Shown: positions 11,471 to 25,500 of the stretch, one piece after another
Position numbering within the stretch: the stretch's first letter is position 1
How the letters are laid out: every line of letters starts with the position of its first letter
Assembly (NCBI GenBank): GCA_003260075.1
Contig: QLIY01000048.1
Location: 124,001 to 188,000, forward strand
DNA length: 64,000 nucleotides
Source of the DNA: Phallusia mammillata
Taxonomy: Eukaryota; Chordata; Ascidiacea; Phlebobranchia; Ascidiidae
Direction: 5' to 3'
Notes under the pieces: generated by a model
What the model saw: only the letters and a program-made list of their open reading frames with translations
What the model was told of the DNA's origin: nothing
Databases searched by the model: none
Translations under genes and position numbers: made by a program

Positions 11471-11700
11471 AAATTACTGTACGCCAGGCTTATTAAAGGT
11501 CTCATACCGAATCAACCGGTCACCAAGCATTCACCACATGGCAAGGCATAGGCTAAGAAAATCTCGGAACCCGAAAAGACTCCTGCCGTGGGTTCGAATC
11601 CCACCGCAGGCTAGATTTGATTTTTCTAGTTTGTAGGAATGCTTGGGAGACCGGATTGATTCAGTATGACGCCTTCAATACGTCTGGCGTACTGTAATTT
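11471..11700. mobile_element. fold-back element with tRNA-like T arm, copy 2 (best preserved)
   Basis: Left arm 11471-11532 and right arm 11637-11700 are inverted repeats, both containing gtacgccag-type sequence, a gcgtcat/gtctcat block, gaatcaa-ccggt and aagcattc. The ~100-bp loop carries a perfect T-arm sequence GTGGGTTCGAATCCCAC at 11588-11604, with stem GTGGG/CCCAC and loop TTCGAAT. This suggests a tRNA-derived short element that became, or was captured by, a fold-back element. No convincing A box or full cloverleaf is present. Confidence 0.68.
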
Positions 11701-11989
11701 GAAATAAATATCTTCTGTGCAGTCCCTAAATAAAAAAAAACATGACTGCAGCGTAATGTAATGTGTTCGAAAAATCTACCACCACCATAACTCACGCCAG
11801 CCGCATTTACACATAAATTTTGATAGGTGTCGCAAAGAACCTATTGTAAACGACTAAGAAACTCTTTGTACCCACAGAACACAATTTTTTATGCCATCAA
11901 CTTTTATTTATTAATGCGCCGTAAAAAGTACTGACAACAAATTCAGATGGCTGTTCGCTTCCATGATTCTTATCTGAATAAAAAATAGA

Positions 11990-12460
11990 AGGGGTTTTGG
12001 GTGTGTTTTTGCCGGAATATTCCAGTTTCAAACTGGTTCTGGCCGATTTCTGCTTCCTACCGAACCTCCAAACCGTTTTAAACCAGATTCGAAAATCGAC
12101 AATTTTGACCCGAGTTTTGAAAAAAACTTAAGGCTGTAGCCTTTCCGGTTTTTCGATTTTAGGGGGTCAAAAAATCCCACAAAAATCCGGTTTTGGGTGG
12201 TTTTTCGCAGAAATATTTCAGTTCCCATTAGTTCTGCCCGGTTTTTGCCACCTACTGAACCTCCAAACCGGTTTAAACCGGAATCAAATATTTTGACCCA
12301 ATTTTTGGAAACAAAACTAAATATAGCCTTTCCGTTATCTCAAGTTTGGGGGTTGAAAAATCGAAGACAATTCCGGTTTTCGGTGGTTTTTTCGCCGAAA
12401 TATTCCAGTTTCAAACCGGTTTCTGCCTCCTACCGTACCTCCAAACCGGTTTCTGGCTTC
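11990..12460. repeat. tandem repeat, ~180-195-bp unit, locus 2
   Basis: The same family as 7600-8105. Units recur at about 12046, 12241 and 12419, each with a tttctgc..cctacc phrase, accggtttaaaccgg-like words and ttttgacccgaattttt. The two loci are about 4 kb apart and oriented the same way. The frames at 12028-12228 and 12197-12559 are repeat artefacts. Confidence 0.72.
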
Positions 12461-13052
12461 TGCTTAATCTTTAATAAATACATATCTGCTGCATTTTCGT
12501 TTTTTTATTTTAACAAAAAAACAGTGACACAGTGCGATACGAAGTCTGCTCAACTATAATAAAATCTATTGTTAGATATATGTCTCTCGCTGTATTTACA
12601 TTTGGCACAGGAAAAAATGCTACAGTAATAAAAATAATTCCATAATAGATTCGTGGATGTCAAGCATTTGGTAAGGCCTTCTAAAGTCATATAAACTTGT
12701 GTTTAATGATGAAAATAAAAGCCCAAATAGACGGAAAAAGCGACATGCTTTATAAATTGTTTAAACGTTTCGGCAAATGCAAATGCACATGCCATGATTG
12801 GTGATATGAACTTTAAAAGATCTATAACTTACTGTTCCGAAACTTGGGTTAATCACTAAACTATGCAAATTACTTCACTTTTGGGGAATAACCTGTCTTG
12901 ATGGACAACAACATTACATCACAATGGGCATTATCATTTTAAAACACCGAAAAATGTTACGATTGTTTAAAATGCAAACTATCTTGCTATATTTTTCAAG
13001 TAACCTTCGACTCATTGTTACAAACTGCATCAAGTTTTTTGTAGCCACATAT
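12461..13052. other. 3' flank of the coiled-coil gene
   Basis: No exon seen. It lies just 3' of the leftward stop codon at 13053, so it probably includes the 3' untranslated region, though no obvious poly(A) signal close to the stop was found. Confidence 0.4.
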
Positions 13053-13519
13053 TTACACCAAACTGGAATGCTTTTTTCGAACACCGCCAATTTGCTTCGG
13101 GGTCAGCACCCCCACTTTGAGAGTGGGTTGAGACTGGGGCCTTGGGGGTGGTGAATTTTCACCCGACTTGGACGAATTTGGTAAGCTGAGTTCAGTGAAA
13201 GGCGACTTGACCAACTTTGACGGGAATAGTGGATCTCTTTTCCCGCCGATCTCTTCAAATTCTTCTGAGTACGATGATCCGGTATCTTCGCTTGACTCAT
13301 CACTAGCTGCGGTAATATACACTGGAACTGATCGGGATCTGTTGACAAAATTACATTTGTTTTGTTTATCATGTTTTCAGGGGGGGGGGACTTCGACTCA
13401 TTGTTACAAACTGCATCAAGTTTTTTGTTGCCACATATTTACACCAAACTGGAATGCTTTTTTCGAACACCCCCAATTTGCTTCGGGGTCAGCACCCCCA
13501 CTTTGAGAGTGGGTTGAGA

Positions 13520-13563
<44 letters not shown>

Positions 13564-16500
13564 ATTAGATTGTCATATTGCTTTTAAAGTGAGTAATTAC
13601 GAAACTGACATTGTTGTGCTTTTAAAGGCGGGACAGTGTTCTACAAGTGAATCATTAATAGCAGTAGCTAAATCAAGTCAAAGTTAAAATATTATTAACT
13701 TGCGTTGAGTAAAATATTCAATTCAATTTAACAAATTTTCAAACTACTGGTGTCGCAATAACTGTTAAATATGCTAAACGTTTTTGTATGGTCAAGCAAC
13801 CAAATCCCTCTCTAATCATATCTTCTACTGGAAATTCTGTGAGAACTAAACTAGGCCTTTAATTTTGTCCTAGTGCTAAGGGTGCTACCACTTACACAGA
13901 AAGGGAATTCACACACTTTACCGCGATATGTATTACTCATTGTCAGCATCCTGGCCTTTAAATTCGTACTGAGTTACTTAGTTTACCTCCCAGATGTTGG
14001 AGAAGGAAGCGAGGGACTTGAAGTCGGACTTGGCAACTTTTCTGCTTTAGTTGGACGTGGTTCACCGCTAGGGCGTGGTGTGCCAGACGATCTAGAACAT
14101 AAAAATAAATAGTTTGGTTTGGGCAGGAACTTGGCCGAATGGCCTGGCGCGCCTGGGGGGGGGGGTAATAGGCTGGTAATACTCTTTTAAGTCCTACAAA
14201 ATGTGTTTAGAGCAGTTTGCATACACGGGAAATATGTTTAATCAATAAATTTACGCACGTATACCATTTATTGTGACTGAGGGGGGGGGGATATTACTTT
14301 TAAAGTAGGTATGACAAACCTGACAGTGAGGTGCTTCTAAAGGTCGGATAGTATAATACAGGTGATTTATTAATAACAGTAGCTGAATCAAGTCCAAGTT
14401 AAAATATTATTAATTTAAGCTGAGTAAACTGTTGAAATCAGTTTAACAAGGCGAATGCATGCAATTTTTCAAACTATACTGTTCAATATGGTAAACGTTT
14501 TTTCATAGTCGAGTTTTAAACTAAATCACTCTCTAATCATGTTTTCGACTGGAAAATTCTGTGAAAACTATACAAGGCCTTTAATTTTGTCCTAGTGCTA
14601 AGGGTGCTACCACTTACACAGAAAGGGAATTCACATACTTTACCGAGATATGTATTACTCATTGTCAGCATCCTGGCCATTATATTCATACTGAGTTACT
14701 TAGCTTACCTTCCAGATGTTGGAGAAGGAAGCGAAGGACTTGAAGTCGGGCTTGGTAACTTTTCTGCCTTAGTTGGACGTGGTTCACCACTAGGACGCGG
14801 TGTGCCAGAAGATCTGAAACATAAAAATTAATAGTTTCGGTTTCGGTTTTAATTGGTGTGTTTTAGAACAAGTCTCTTGAACCCAAAATATTTTTAGCAA
14901 AAATGAAACTATACTGCTTCATTGATACCGTATACTTCAAACTAAAATATCCCAGTTCGTTGCTCGGTGAATGAAGACTGTAATGAACTTTATGTCTATT
15001 GATTCCAATTTATGAAAACATTTAGTCATTTATCCTTAAGACTTTAAGATATATATATTTTGCCTTTTTAAATAAAATACTGATGATGCTCAAAGGCGAA
15101 CTATAACCTAAAATAAAAAAGTTTGACCCATGATCAAAGGGGGGGGGGACTTTTCAAATAAGATACTGATGATGCCCAAAGGCGAACTATAACCTAAAAT
15201 AAAAAAGTTTGACCCATGATCAAAACTTAAAACCATTAACAAACTATATTTCATTTCATGTTTAATACCTATTTCTCAAACTATATTTAATTTTCAAATA
15301 TATTACCTCCTGCTTGATGGCCGATGCCTTGCGCTCATAATCTGATCCTCCGGCATATAATCTTCTGAAAGGAAGACGACATTATCTCCATCTTCCGCAT
15401 CCTCGTGGCTCACATCTCTCGTCGAATCACCCCCGCGCGACGAAGGGACTTCCCCAGGGTCAACCGAGCCGATTTCGGGGTCCGAACTTTCGTCAAAACT
15501 TACCCTCGCCCCAGGGGAACCACCGCCGGGACTTCTTCGCTTTGGGGAGTACGCACCGTCGGTGACGTCATCGACCCCTGTGACGTAAGTGAGGGTGGGT
15601 GAAACTGGGGGCACGGATCGGGAGCTCTTGCGAGAACTCGGTGGCTGGGACGAGTTGCGTCGCACTTTAGGAAAATCACCGAAAGAGGCAGGTCTAAAAA
15701 TTTGGTGAATTAAGTTGTTGTAAACGTAAAATATAACTTAGACCAGTGGTTCTCAACCTTTTTGCCTTTGCGGAACCTTTTTGATACTGTAATCTAATTG
15801 CAGACCCATTCGAGGTTTAGGTATTATTGTCGTTTTTTCATTAACAAGCAACCAAAACATGGTGCATAAAATAGCAACCACGTTTGGTCTAGATTCTAGA
15901 ACCAAAGTTTCAATCCCTTTGCTATAGCGAGAAATTATTTACATGCAGATGGAAATTGTGTAAGACTTTGGTATCAAAATTGTTGTTTTTTGACATTAGT
16001 GAATGAATTTAGTGGAAAACTACACCCAAAAGGATAAGATCTACTAGTTTAGATTTATGTAGTTTTGAAACTAAACCAATCACTTAGCAAATATTGTTAA
16101 ATCCACCTTGATTTGGGTGATAAGGACGACGATCTCTTCTTGTCTTTCTTTCCACCATGACTCGAATAGCCGGTGTCTTGAGTTAGTGAAGCAGAACGTG
16201 TGGTCCACTGGGGGTCGCCATCACTCGTACTTGCAGTGGGGGGGGGGGAATCTGATTATTTGGTCGCAAAGTTAGGTATTTTCAACCGAATAAAGACAAT
16301 TATTTGACACAAAACGTCATCACAAAAATAACATAGGAGTAATTCGACATTGGTGAATGACTTAAGTGGAAAACTACTCCCAAAAGGCTAAAAACTATTG
16401 GTTCAGATTTATGTAGTTTGAAAACCAAACCAATCACTTGGCAAATATTGTTAAATTCACCTTGATGTAGGTGATAAGGACGACGATCTCTTCTTGTCTT

Positions 16501-16583
16501 TCTTTCCACCGTGACTCGCATATCCGGTGTCTTGAGTTAGTGATGCAGAACGTGTGGTCCACTGGGGGTCGCCATCACTCGTA
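13053..16583 (-). CDS. coiled-coil gene, exons 27-29 (Ser/Pro-rich tail, residues 1203-1467)
   Basis: Exon 27 16461-16583, exon 28 15307-15693, exon 29 13053-13338. Although exon 28 reads straight into a stop codon, a donor GGAG|gtaata precedes it. The two leftover bases join exon 29 in frame (SSRRSRSVPVYITAASDESS), so the longer form is preferred; an intron-retaining short form is possible. The tail has acidic-serine clusters (SDESSEDTGSSYSEEFEEIG) and ends KQIGGVRKKHSSLV. Exon 27 has an allele copy at 16107-16229 with two conservative residue changes, and the end of exon 29 is copied at 13390-13520. Confidence 0.82.
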
Positions 16584-19500
16584 CTTGCAGTGTATGGAGG
16601 TAGACTTCGTTCTAGGTCGCGACTGCAGAAACATATACATCCTGATTAATTAATTAGTGTGCTACCGATAACCACCGAATACAAGACAGTATATCAAAAC
16701 GGGTTGAAATTAAGAGTGGCAAGTCAAAATTTATGTGGTTAAATATTTTTTACCTTATGTTCACGGATGACTGACCAAGACTGACTCTAAACCTATTTTG
16801 TGCGAATGCGGAAACATCAGGGAATGTTTTATGATGCTACTTATGTCATTAGTGACGTAAAGTTACAGTTAATTTTTAGCCTGATATTTCTCGGTGGTTT
16901 GTCGTGGAACAATCCACCAGTCATGATACAGTATTAAAGAGAAGTGATTCTATGCCATGGGTCTGACTTTTTGTTGGCGTAAATTGGTTCCAGAAAGTCA
17001 ATGACATCAAGCATTTTTCGCTTAATTCGTCAAAACGGATGATGGTAAACGGTCAAAGAAATGTTACAACAAACAGGCTGAGAACCATCGGTGCAGCGCA
17101 ACTATAACTAAGTTTACCTACAGTCCTTTTAAGCAGTATTTACTTCAGCTAGCTTGTTACAAAAGAGAGTAGGTACTAGGGGGGGGGGTAAAACGGGTTG
17201 AAATTAAGAGTGGCAAGTCAAAATGTATGTGGTTAAATATTTGTTACCTTATGTTCACGGATGACTGATCAAGACTGACTCTAAACCTGTTTTGTGCGAA
17301 TGCGGAAACATCAGGGAATGTTTTATAATGCTAGTTATGTCATTATTGACGTAAAGTTACAGTTAATTTTTAACCTGATTTTTTTTCGTGGGACAATCCA
17401 CCAGTCATGATACAGTATTAAAGAGAATTCTGAATTCTAACTGATTCTAAGCTATGGGTCTGACTTTTTGTTGGTGTAAATTGGTTCCAGAAAGTCAATG
17501 ACATCAAGCATTTTTCGCTTAATGGGGGGGGGGAATGGTAAACGGTCAAAGAAATGTTACAACAAACAGGCTTAGTTATAGTCGGTGCAGCGCCACTATA
17601 ACTAAGTTTACCTTACAGTGCTTTGCCTTTCAAGCAGTATTTACTTCAGCTAGCTTGTTACAAAAGAGAGTAGGTACTACTATGACATCGTGAGTGTTTG
17701 TACCTTGAATTTGTGCTGCTGCCTTTTAACTTTCTCATGAAATTGGAAATCTTCTTTTTGTCCGACTTTTTGCGCAAGGATTCCATCTCTCGCGCCATCG
17801 CGTGGATGATTTGTTTTTTCTCGTTCAATTCTCGTTCAAGTTCCATAATCTTAAACAGAGAAGTTTTTATTGAAAGACGCTATTGGTAAGTATTGGATTA
17901 ATCTCAAACGTATTTACCTGTTGAAGTTTCTCAGCATTGCTGTGCTGCAAATGTATTTGTTCCACTTCACCCTTTCGTCTCGTTCCTTTTGTGTGCATTT
18001 GTAGGTCCTAGAAACACGAAAACACATACTAACTACTTTTTTTGAAGGTACATTCGTTTCAACTTTATGTCAAGCAAGTATTAAGAAACTAATACGTACT
18101 TCAACTAAACATCAAATCAAAAAAACAAAACTAATTAACAATTGCGTCTTCAAGGGTTAACTCTATTCAGAAACAATATTCGCCTAATACCGTAATGTAC
18201 CAAATGTGCAGTAATGAAATATAGATAATTATCTTATACTAAAATATCCCAATTATAAAATTTAAGCTTATGTGCGCCACCACGTGCAAACAAACCTTCA
18301 TCTCTTCACGCAGTTTACTTGCTTCCCTCTCAGCCGAGTTCCTCTGTTCCTGCAGAAGCGAATTCTGATCTCTCACCAGTTCGATTTCACGTTGTAACGA
18401 AGCAATTCGTGTTTCCAACCACTTGTTTCGCTCACAAACTGTGTTGTACTGTTTTTCAAGCTCCCTGAGTGATAAAAGATAGCGTTCGTTAAAACTGGTG
18501 GGTTACAAAATTCACGAAGTTATACATAATAACAAATACAGCTGCATAACGACAAAATCTTTTTTTCTCATCTAATTTTTACCTACTTTTAAGTTTCTTC
18601 AAATTATTTAACATGCTTATCCACGCTTGAGTTAGATATCCAAAATTCATCCACTTATCCCAGTTAGAATACTTCAATAATAACTAAATGAACTTCTATA
18701 TCCAGGTCGGAGTTGTATGTGGGCGTAAAATTGGGACCCGAACCCGGCCTAAACCCAAACGAACTAGCACAAAACTGATTTTTTCTTAAATAAAGCCCTA
18801 ATTAGGCTCGTAAGTTAGATTTACCACAAATGTTGCCAAGTGTAAAATCAGACCCGAATCAAGCCCTTTCTCAGCAAAACTGTAGCCCAAACCCGAAACT
18901 GTTATCTAAGTTAAGCGTTCAAAAATGAATTTATTCATCCCATGTTAACTTATCACTCAAAGACCACCCACTTAGTTTAAATTTACTTAGTATTACATTT
19001 TATCAACTTGTGTAAGCCCAACCACTTAATCACAGTTCGACTCACTTATCAAGGTCATCTCCCAAGGCAAGTGATGTAGGAGGAGTCTGACTCGTCTTGC
19101 TGGAGGGGGGGGGGTTTCAGGAAGTTATGCATAATAACAAATACAGCTGCATAATGACAAAACCTTTTTTTCGCATCTAATTTTACCTACTTTTAAGTTT
19201 CTTCAAATTATTTTACATGCTTATCCACGCTTAAGTTACATATCCAAAATTCATCCACTTATCCCAATTAGAATACTTCAATGATTCAATGATTACTCAA
19301 TGAACTTCTATATCCAAGTTGGAGATGTATGTGGACGTAAAATGCACCGTGGCACCGTAACCCGGCCTAAACCCAAATGAACTAGCACAAACCTGATTTT
19401 TTCTCAAATAAAGCCCTGATTTTTTTACCTAAATAAAGCCCTGATTTGTTCGTAAATAAAGCCCTAATTAGGCCCTTAAGTAAGATTCGCCGCGTGACAA

Positions 19501-22500
19501 AGTGTAAATCAGGCCCGAATCAAGCCTCTCTGTAAGAAAAACTGTAGCCCAAACCCGAAACTGTTTTCTGAGTTAAGTATTCAAAAATTGAATTTATTCA
19601 TCTCATCTTAACTTATTGACCAAAAGACCACCCACTTAGTTTAGATTTACTTAGTATCCAAGTTCCATTAACTTGTGTAAGCCCAACAACTTAATAAGAG
19701 TTCAACTTACTTATCAAGGTCATCTCCCAGTGCAAGTGATGTAGGAGGAGTCTGACTCGTCTTGCTGGATAGGAAGATGCTTAGCTGCTTCTCCAACGTC
19801 TCCTTCTCCTGACGGACTTCATCCAGCTCCTGTAGGACATCCCGACTCGAATCGTTTCTAGCGAAAAGTTGAAAAATATAGTTAGACAATAGTTCTGTGG
19901 GTACGTTTAAAAGCCATTAAATAAAATGTAAGTTATCACAAAAAAGTAAGCACCCTATATGTACAGAGTCTGTTAACTTAGGGGGGGGGGAAGTTCCTGT
20001 AGGACATCCCGACTCGAATCGTTTCTAGCAAAAAGTTGAAAAATATAGTTAGACAATAATTCTGTGGGTACGTTTAAAAGCCATTAAATAAAATGTAACT
20101 TATCACAAAAAAGTAAGCACCCTATATGTACAGAGTCTGTTAACTTACAACAACAAATATATTCATTTGTTGCAAGTTAGTTTAAAATTTGGGCCTTTCC
20201 GGCCAAATTGAATCAAACCAGTTTTATTCAAACTAAATCCAGAACTCTACCTCAAAAGCCCGACCTTACGCAGATAACATGTTGAAGACATTTTAAAAAT
20301 ATCAAACTGAAGTAACACAGCTTACAGAGATTCCATGATTATCGTCTTTCCTTGGAGTTCGTCTCTCTCTTGACGAACTTTCTGTTCCAACTTTTGTGTT
20401 TCTACAAATCGCCTCTTTAGCTCCATTAGCTGTCTATCTTTTGCCGCAAGTTCTAGAAAGTAAAAAAAACAACTAAATACAACATTGCCCCAGAAACACT
20501 TCCCTTAATCCGTTCACAAATGGAATAAAAAGGGACTTGGGGGGGGGGATGTTTATCTTTTGCCGCAATTTCTAGAAAGTAAAAAAACAACAACTAAATA
20601 CAACATTGCCTCAGAAACACTTCCCTTAATCCGTTCACAAATGGAATAAAAAGGGACTTAAACCTACAAGCTTAAGAAGAAAATACAGTAGTTTTTGCGA
20701 GGACTTGAGTTGAAAATTCCTAAATTACGAAAAATAAACCCATCATCTTACCTTCCTTGGCACGCAAAAGGTCGCGCTTAAGTGATTTGACGTCACGTGA
20801 GGTTGGTTGGGAAGTTCCCGAGCTAGCCGCGTCACTCTCGCCGTTGGACTGTAAAAAATATTAAATAAAAACGGTTCTGCTGTTCTGCTTTTAATTCAAG
20901 TAACTTACACTGCTTTGAGCTTCCAATTGTTGTTTTAATGCCTGAATGACGTCATCTTGTGACGTGCGAACGCCGTCATAATCATTGAGACGTTTTCGCA
21001 AGGAGGCGATTTCAGCTTTTGCTGTTTCTAGTTTCGCGTTTGTCCGCTTGAGTTCAGCAGAGAGCCTTTCGACATCTCCTGCGTGGACTGGTGACTTCCT
21101 ATTAGACAAAGTATCGTGTGTTTGGTCAAGTTTACTAAACAGAATCGCAGGTTTGTCAAAACAGCCTTCTGTAAAAAGCTACATAGGGGGGGGGGCTTGC
21201 CTTGCAAAAAGCTTATTCGAAACCCAACTTATTATATCAATGCACTTAATTGCTAATTCTCTTTATTTGCATACATTCTATTGTAAGGAAATTTTATTTT
21301 ATTGTACAATATTCCAGTTACATCCGGGGGGGGGGGTTTGCCTTGTAAAAACCTTATTCGAAACCCAACTTATTATATCAATGCACTTATTTGCTAATTC
21401 TCTTTATTTGCATACAATATATTGTAAGGAAATTTTATTTTATTGTACAATATTCCAGTTACATCCGTAAATTAGTTAAAACAATCGTTGATTTGTCTAC
21501 ACTGCACATAGCAACAGAAAACAGCCATTGCCTGTCCCCTTTGAATATTATTAGTCCCACTTCTTCATGCTATGCTGTTTAAAAAGGAAACCTTCAACTA
21601 AAAACGATTTAGGTAGATTTACGAATCTCTCATCCAGTCGTACGAACCCTCTGGCGTCATCCAACATCTTCTCTTTCCTGAGATCATCCAGTTTTGCCTC
21701 CAGTGCATCCGCCCTATCTTCCACTCTCTTCCTTCCGTTCTCCAGGATCACCTTTTCTCCCTCCATCACCATCACCTGCTGCCGCTTCTCCTCAAGATCT
21801 TGCTTCAGACGGATGACGTCAGCTAAAATTGAAGCCATTATGACGTTGTGGATTTCAATACTAATGCAAAAAGCATTTATAGTTGTTGAAAATGTTTGCC
21901 GAATTTTGGCTGTTACATATTTTTAAATGATTATTGACCCCAAAAATGCCATAAAAAAGCTTTGGTAAATTTATGAACTATAAAATGGTCGTGAATGCAT
22001 CAATACTCACCACAGCTGATATATACTTCCAGTGGCCTTTACACAACCAAATACGATATTTAGTGACAGTCGGTTTAAATATTAATTTTTACCCCGTAGG
22101 TTTCTTAGCTCTGTGGCGCCCTCCATCGATTTATGTGTTTGATTACTCTTTAGCGCCCTCATTTCGTCGTTCATACTAGCCATCCTTAATTCGAGCTGTT
22201 GCTTTTCACGCTCCAACTGTCGTGTCACGTGATCAAGATTCCTGTTTTTCTCTTCGATGATGTCTTGCAAAGTTTCAGCTTCCTGTGTGAATGCAGAAAA
22301 CAAAGGTAAAGTAAATGTCTTTATTTGCAGCTGCAAACTAAAGAGAAACAAACTACGAGCAGTTTAATTTTTTTTACTAAACTTTTGCTTTGTTTGAAGT
22401 GATTCAAGTCAACAAATAAAAATTGTAATCCCAGTTAATAGCAAACCTAATTCCCAATCTTCCCGGTTTATCACAAACCTAATTTCTCAAGTTAATATCT

Positions 22501-25500
22501 TCGTTAATCAGAATATTTTTTGCATTATTCGCAATTTACCATCCCCGTGCATTTAAACAAACAAACAATTAACTGGAATCGTATGAAGCAGTTATTAGGC
22601 CTTGTTTAACAATTTACCTAAACCTTTCTGTCTTTTTTCTATAAATACACAGATTTTCGTTTTCAACTCATACCTGTCTGACTTTGGTGAGTTGTTCGGC
22701 AAGCAATTGGTTCATTCCCTTTAACCGACCGACGTCATCTGTTAAGTCACTCTGAAAAACACGCATATAATAGTAAGAAGTAACACTAAAAGCATCACTT
22801 AACAAAACTCCAGTGTACCTGGTCACCACGTGGTCCGTTGACCTTCAACCTTCGTTCAAGGTCATTCCTCGGGGGGGGGGGTGTCACGTGATCAAGGTTC
22901 CTGTTTTTCTCTTCGATAATGTCTTGCAAAGTTTCAGCTTCCTGTTTGATTGCAGAAAACAAAGGTAAAGTAAATGTCTTTATTTGCAGCTGCAAACTGG
23001 GGGGGGGGGTCAACAAAGAAACTTCAGCTTGTAATTTTTCTACTTGTGCTTTCAACACCGAGTCCTGTGAAGTAGACTTTGATGGCTGAAAAGCAAAAGA
23101 AGACATAAATAAACTCAAAAAGCATTTATGTTTAGTTACGTCAGGCTGGGGGGGGGGTAGAAAAGCAAACTACGAGTAATTTAAACGATTTTTTTACTAA
23201 ACGTTTGTTTTGTTTGAAGTGATTCAAGTTAACAAAAGAAAGTAGTAGTCCCAGTTAATAGCAAACCAAATTCCTCAAGTTAATATCTTCGTTAATCAGA
23301 ATATTTTTTGCATTATTCGCAATTTACCATCCCCGTGCATTTAAACAAACAAACAATTAACTGGTATCGCATGAAGCAGTTATTTAGTCTTGTCTAACAA
23401 TTTACCCAAACCCTTTCTGACTGTTTTTTTTTAAATACACAGATTTTCGTTTTTAACTCCTACCTGTCTGACTTTGGTGAGTTGTTCAGCAAGCAATTGG
23501 TTCATTCCCTTTAATCGACCGACGTCATCTGTTAAGTCACTCTAAAATACGCACATGATAGTAAGTTGCCAAGTAACACTAAAAGCATCACTCAACAAAA
23601 CTCCAGTGTACCTGTTCACCACGTGGTCCGTTGACCTTCAACCTTCGTTCAAGGTCATTCCTCTCCGCTTCAACTTGGTTCAGTTTGGTTTTCAACAAAG
23701 AAACTTCAGCTTGTAATTTTTCCACTTGTGCCTTTAACACTGAGTCCTGTGAAGTTGACTTTGATGGCTGAAAGCAAAAGAAGACATAAATAAACTTAGA
23801 GAGCATTTATGTTTAGCTACGTCCAGTACTACGACGGTCAGGTCATCATATATACGCACAATCATAACACGAGACTTTATAAAAGCAAATGCCCATGCCT
23901 TGCCATGTGTGAGAATGTTTGGAAGAATCACTTGATTCGGTACAACGCATTAAATCGACGTACTATGATTATTGTTATATGAAGTGCAGTGATCGCGGGT
24001 CTACATAAACACTTCAGGCTGAAACCAGTTCTCAGCTTCACCACCAACCACTTCTACACTTGCGCGTACCGATTTAGCGAGAATATCCCTCTGCATTTCC
24101 AGGACTGTAATCATCTGTTGATTTTCGGCACATTCTTGACCTAGTCTCTTGTTGTCGGCACGCAGTTGAATTAATTCTTCTTCCGAAGCTTGTAATTCGC
24201 CCATCTAAATATGCAAGACAGCTATGTAAGTGAAAAATAAGGGGGGGGGGGTCCCAGTCTCTTATTGTCGGCTCTCAGTTGAATTAATTCTTCTTCCGAC
24301 GCTTGCAATTCGCCCATCTAAATATGCAAGACAGCTATGTAAGTGAAAAATAAGTAAAAAAAGTCTTAGAAAAGCAGCCTTTTATTATATCTGAAACCTA
24401 GACCATTTTAGTTTCGGTTTTCGACAAGCATGAGTTTTATGGAAAAAGTAAGATTTTAAATCATCAAGCCAAGAAATGCAGCTGACTTACAAACATTATT
24501 GCAATGGAAATTTAAGGTAAATTGCTGGTGCATAACGTTTTCTTGCACCCCAAAATGTAAAATGCTTTAATCGTAACTGTTGGCTTTTGATTACCGCTAT
24601 AAGTTAGGTTCGCAGTCTATTTTTAGCAATGTTACTTTAAAACCAGATTATTAAAACAGACTACCTGCAGCTGAGTGGTCCGCCTCTCAGCCTCCGCTAG
24701 CGCCAGTTTCTCGTCAAGTTCTCGCCGGTAAATGGCGCCCTGGCGCAGATCTTCGTCTTTTTCCTCGACCAATGATGTCAGCTTGGAACACGCCTGCCTC
24801 CAGTGGTCAATTTGTGACTGACTGTGTTGTGTGCTTGTTTTCAGTTCTTCACTAATTCTGCTCAGTTGCTATGAAACAAATAAGTAAAAAAATGTGAGTA
24901 TTTCTCTGTGCAAAATAAATGAAGTTTTGTCATGCTAACAAATGTTAAAAAGCAATTTTAAAACAAGACCAAACGATTCAAGCGTTTTGTTTTTTACATA
25001 TAGTTACTAGTGGGTCCAAGGCATGAACGAGGAGGCATTTCGACCAAAAAGCCTTAAATCCTTTTCCTATATTTTCCTACACACATTACTTCCGAGTAGT
25101 TTTACATATCAGTATCATACAAACAAAAGCAAGAGTTTTGGCAAATTGTTTTTGTATTCAAACACTTTTTTCTATGTTGCCTATTTCCTACATGAATGTT
25201 ATTACGCCAAATGGGCTGCTTAAATGTGGTCAATACATTGCTTCTGGAAATATATGGAGCATCAAGATTAATGTAGGCTACAGATCGGAGAGTTTTAACT
25301 TACAGTTTCTGCCTCTCGAAGTTGAGTGCTTAGTTTTTCCTTCTCGTGGCGAAGATCTCTTAAATCCTGATTCAACTTCTTTGATTCCTCCTCGTGGTGA
25401 TTTTGAAGTTGGGAATAACTCTCTTCCTGAGCTGATAATCTCTTCATGGAAGAAGAAAAAGGTGCATTACAAACCTATGCAACTATCTGGCTATTTTCCA

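Noticed and set aside
13168..13506. + strand frame opposite exon 29
   Set aside because: The - strand frame joins exon 28 in phase and ends in a stop; the + frame is its antisense and crosses a G10 junction.
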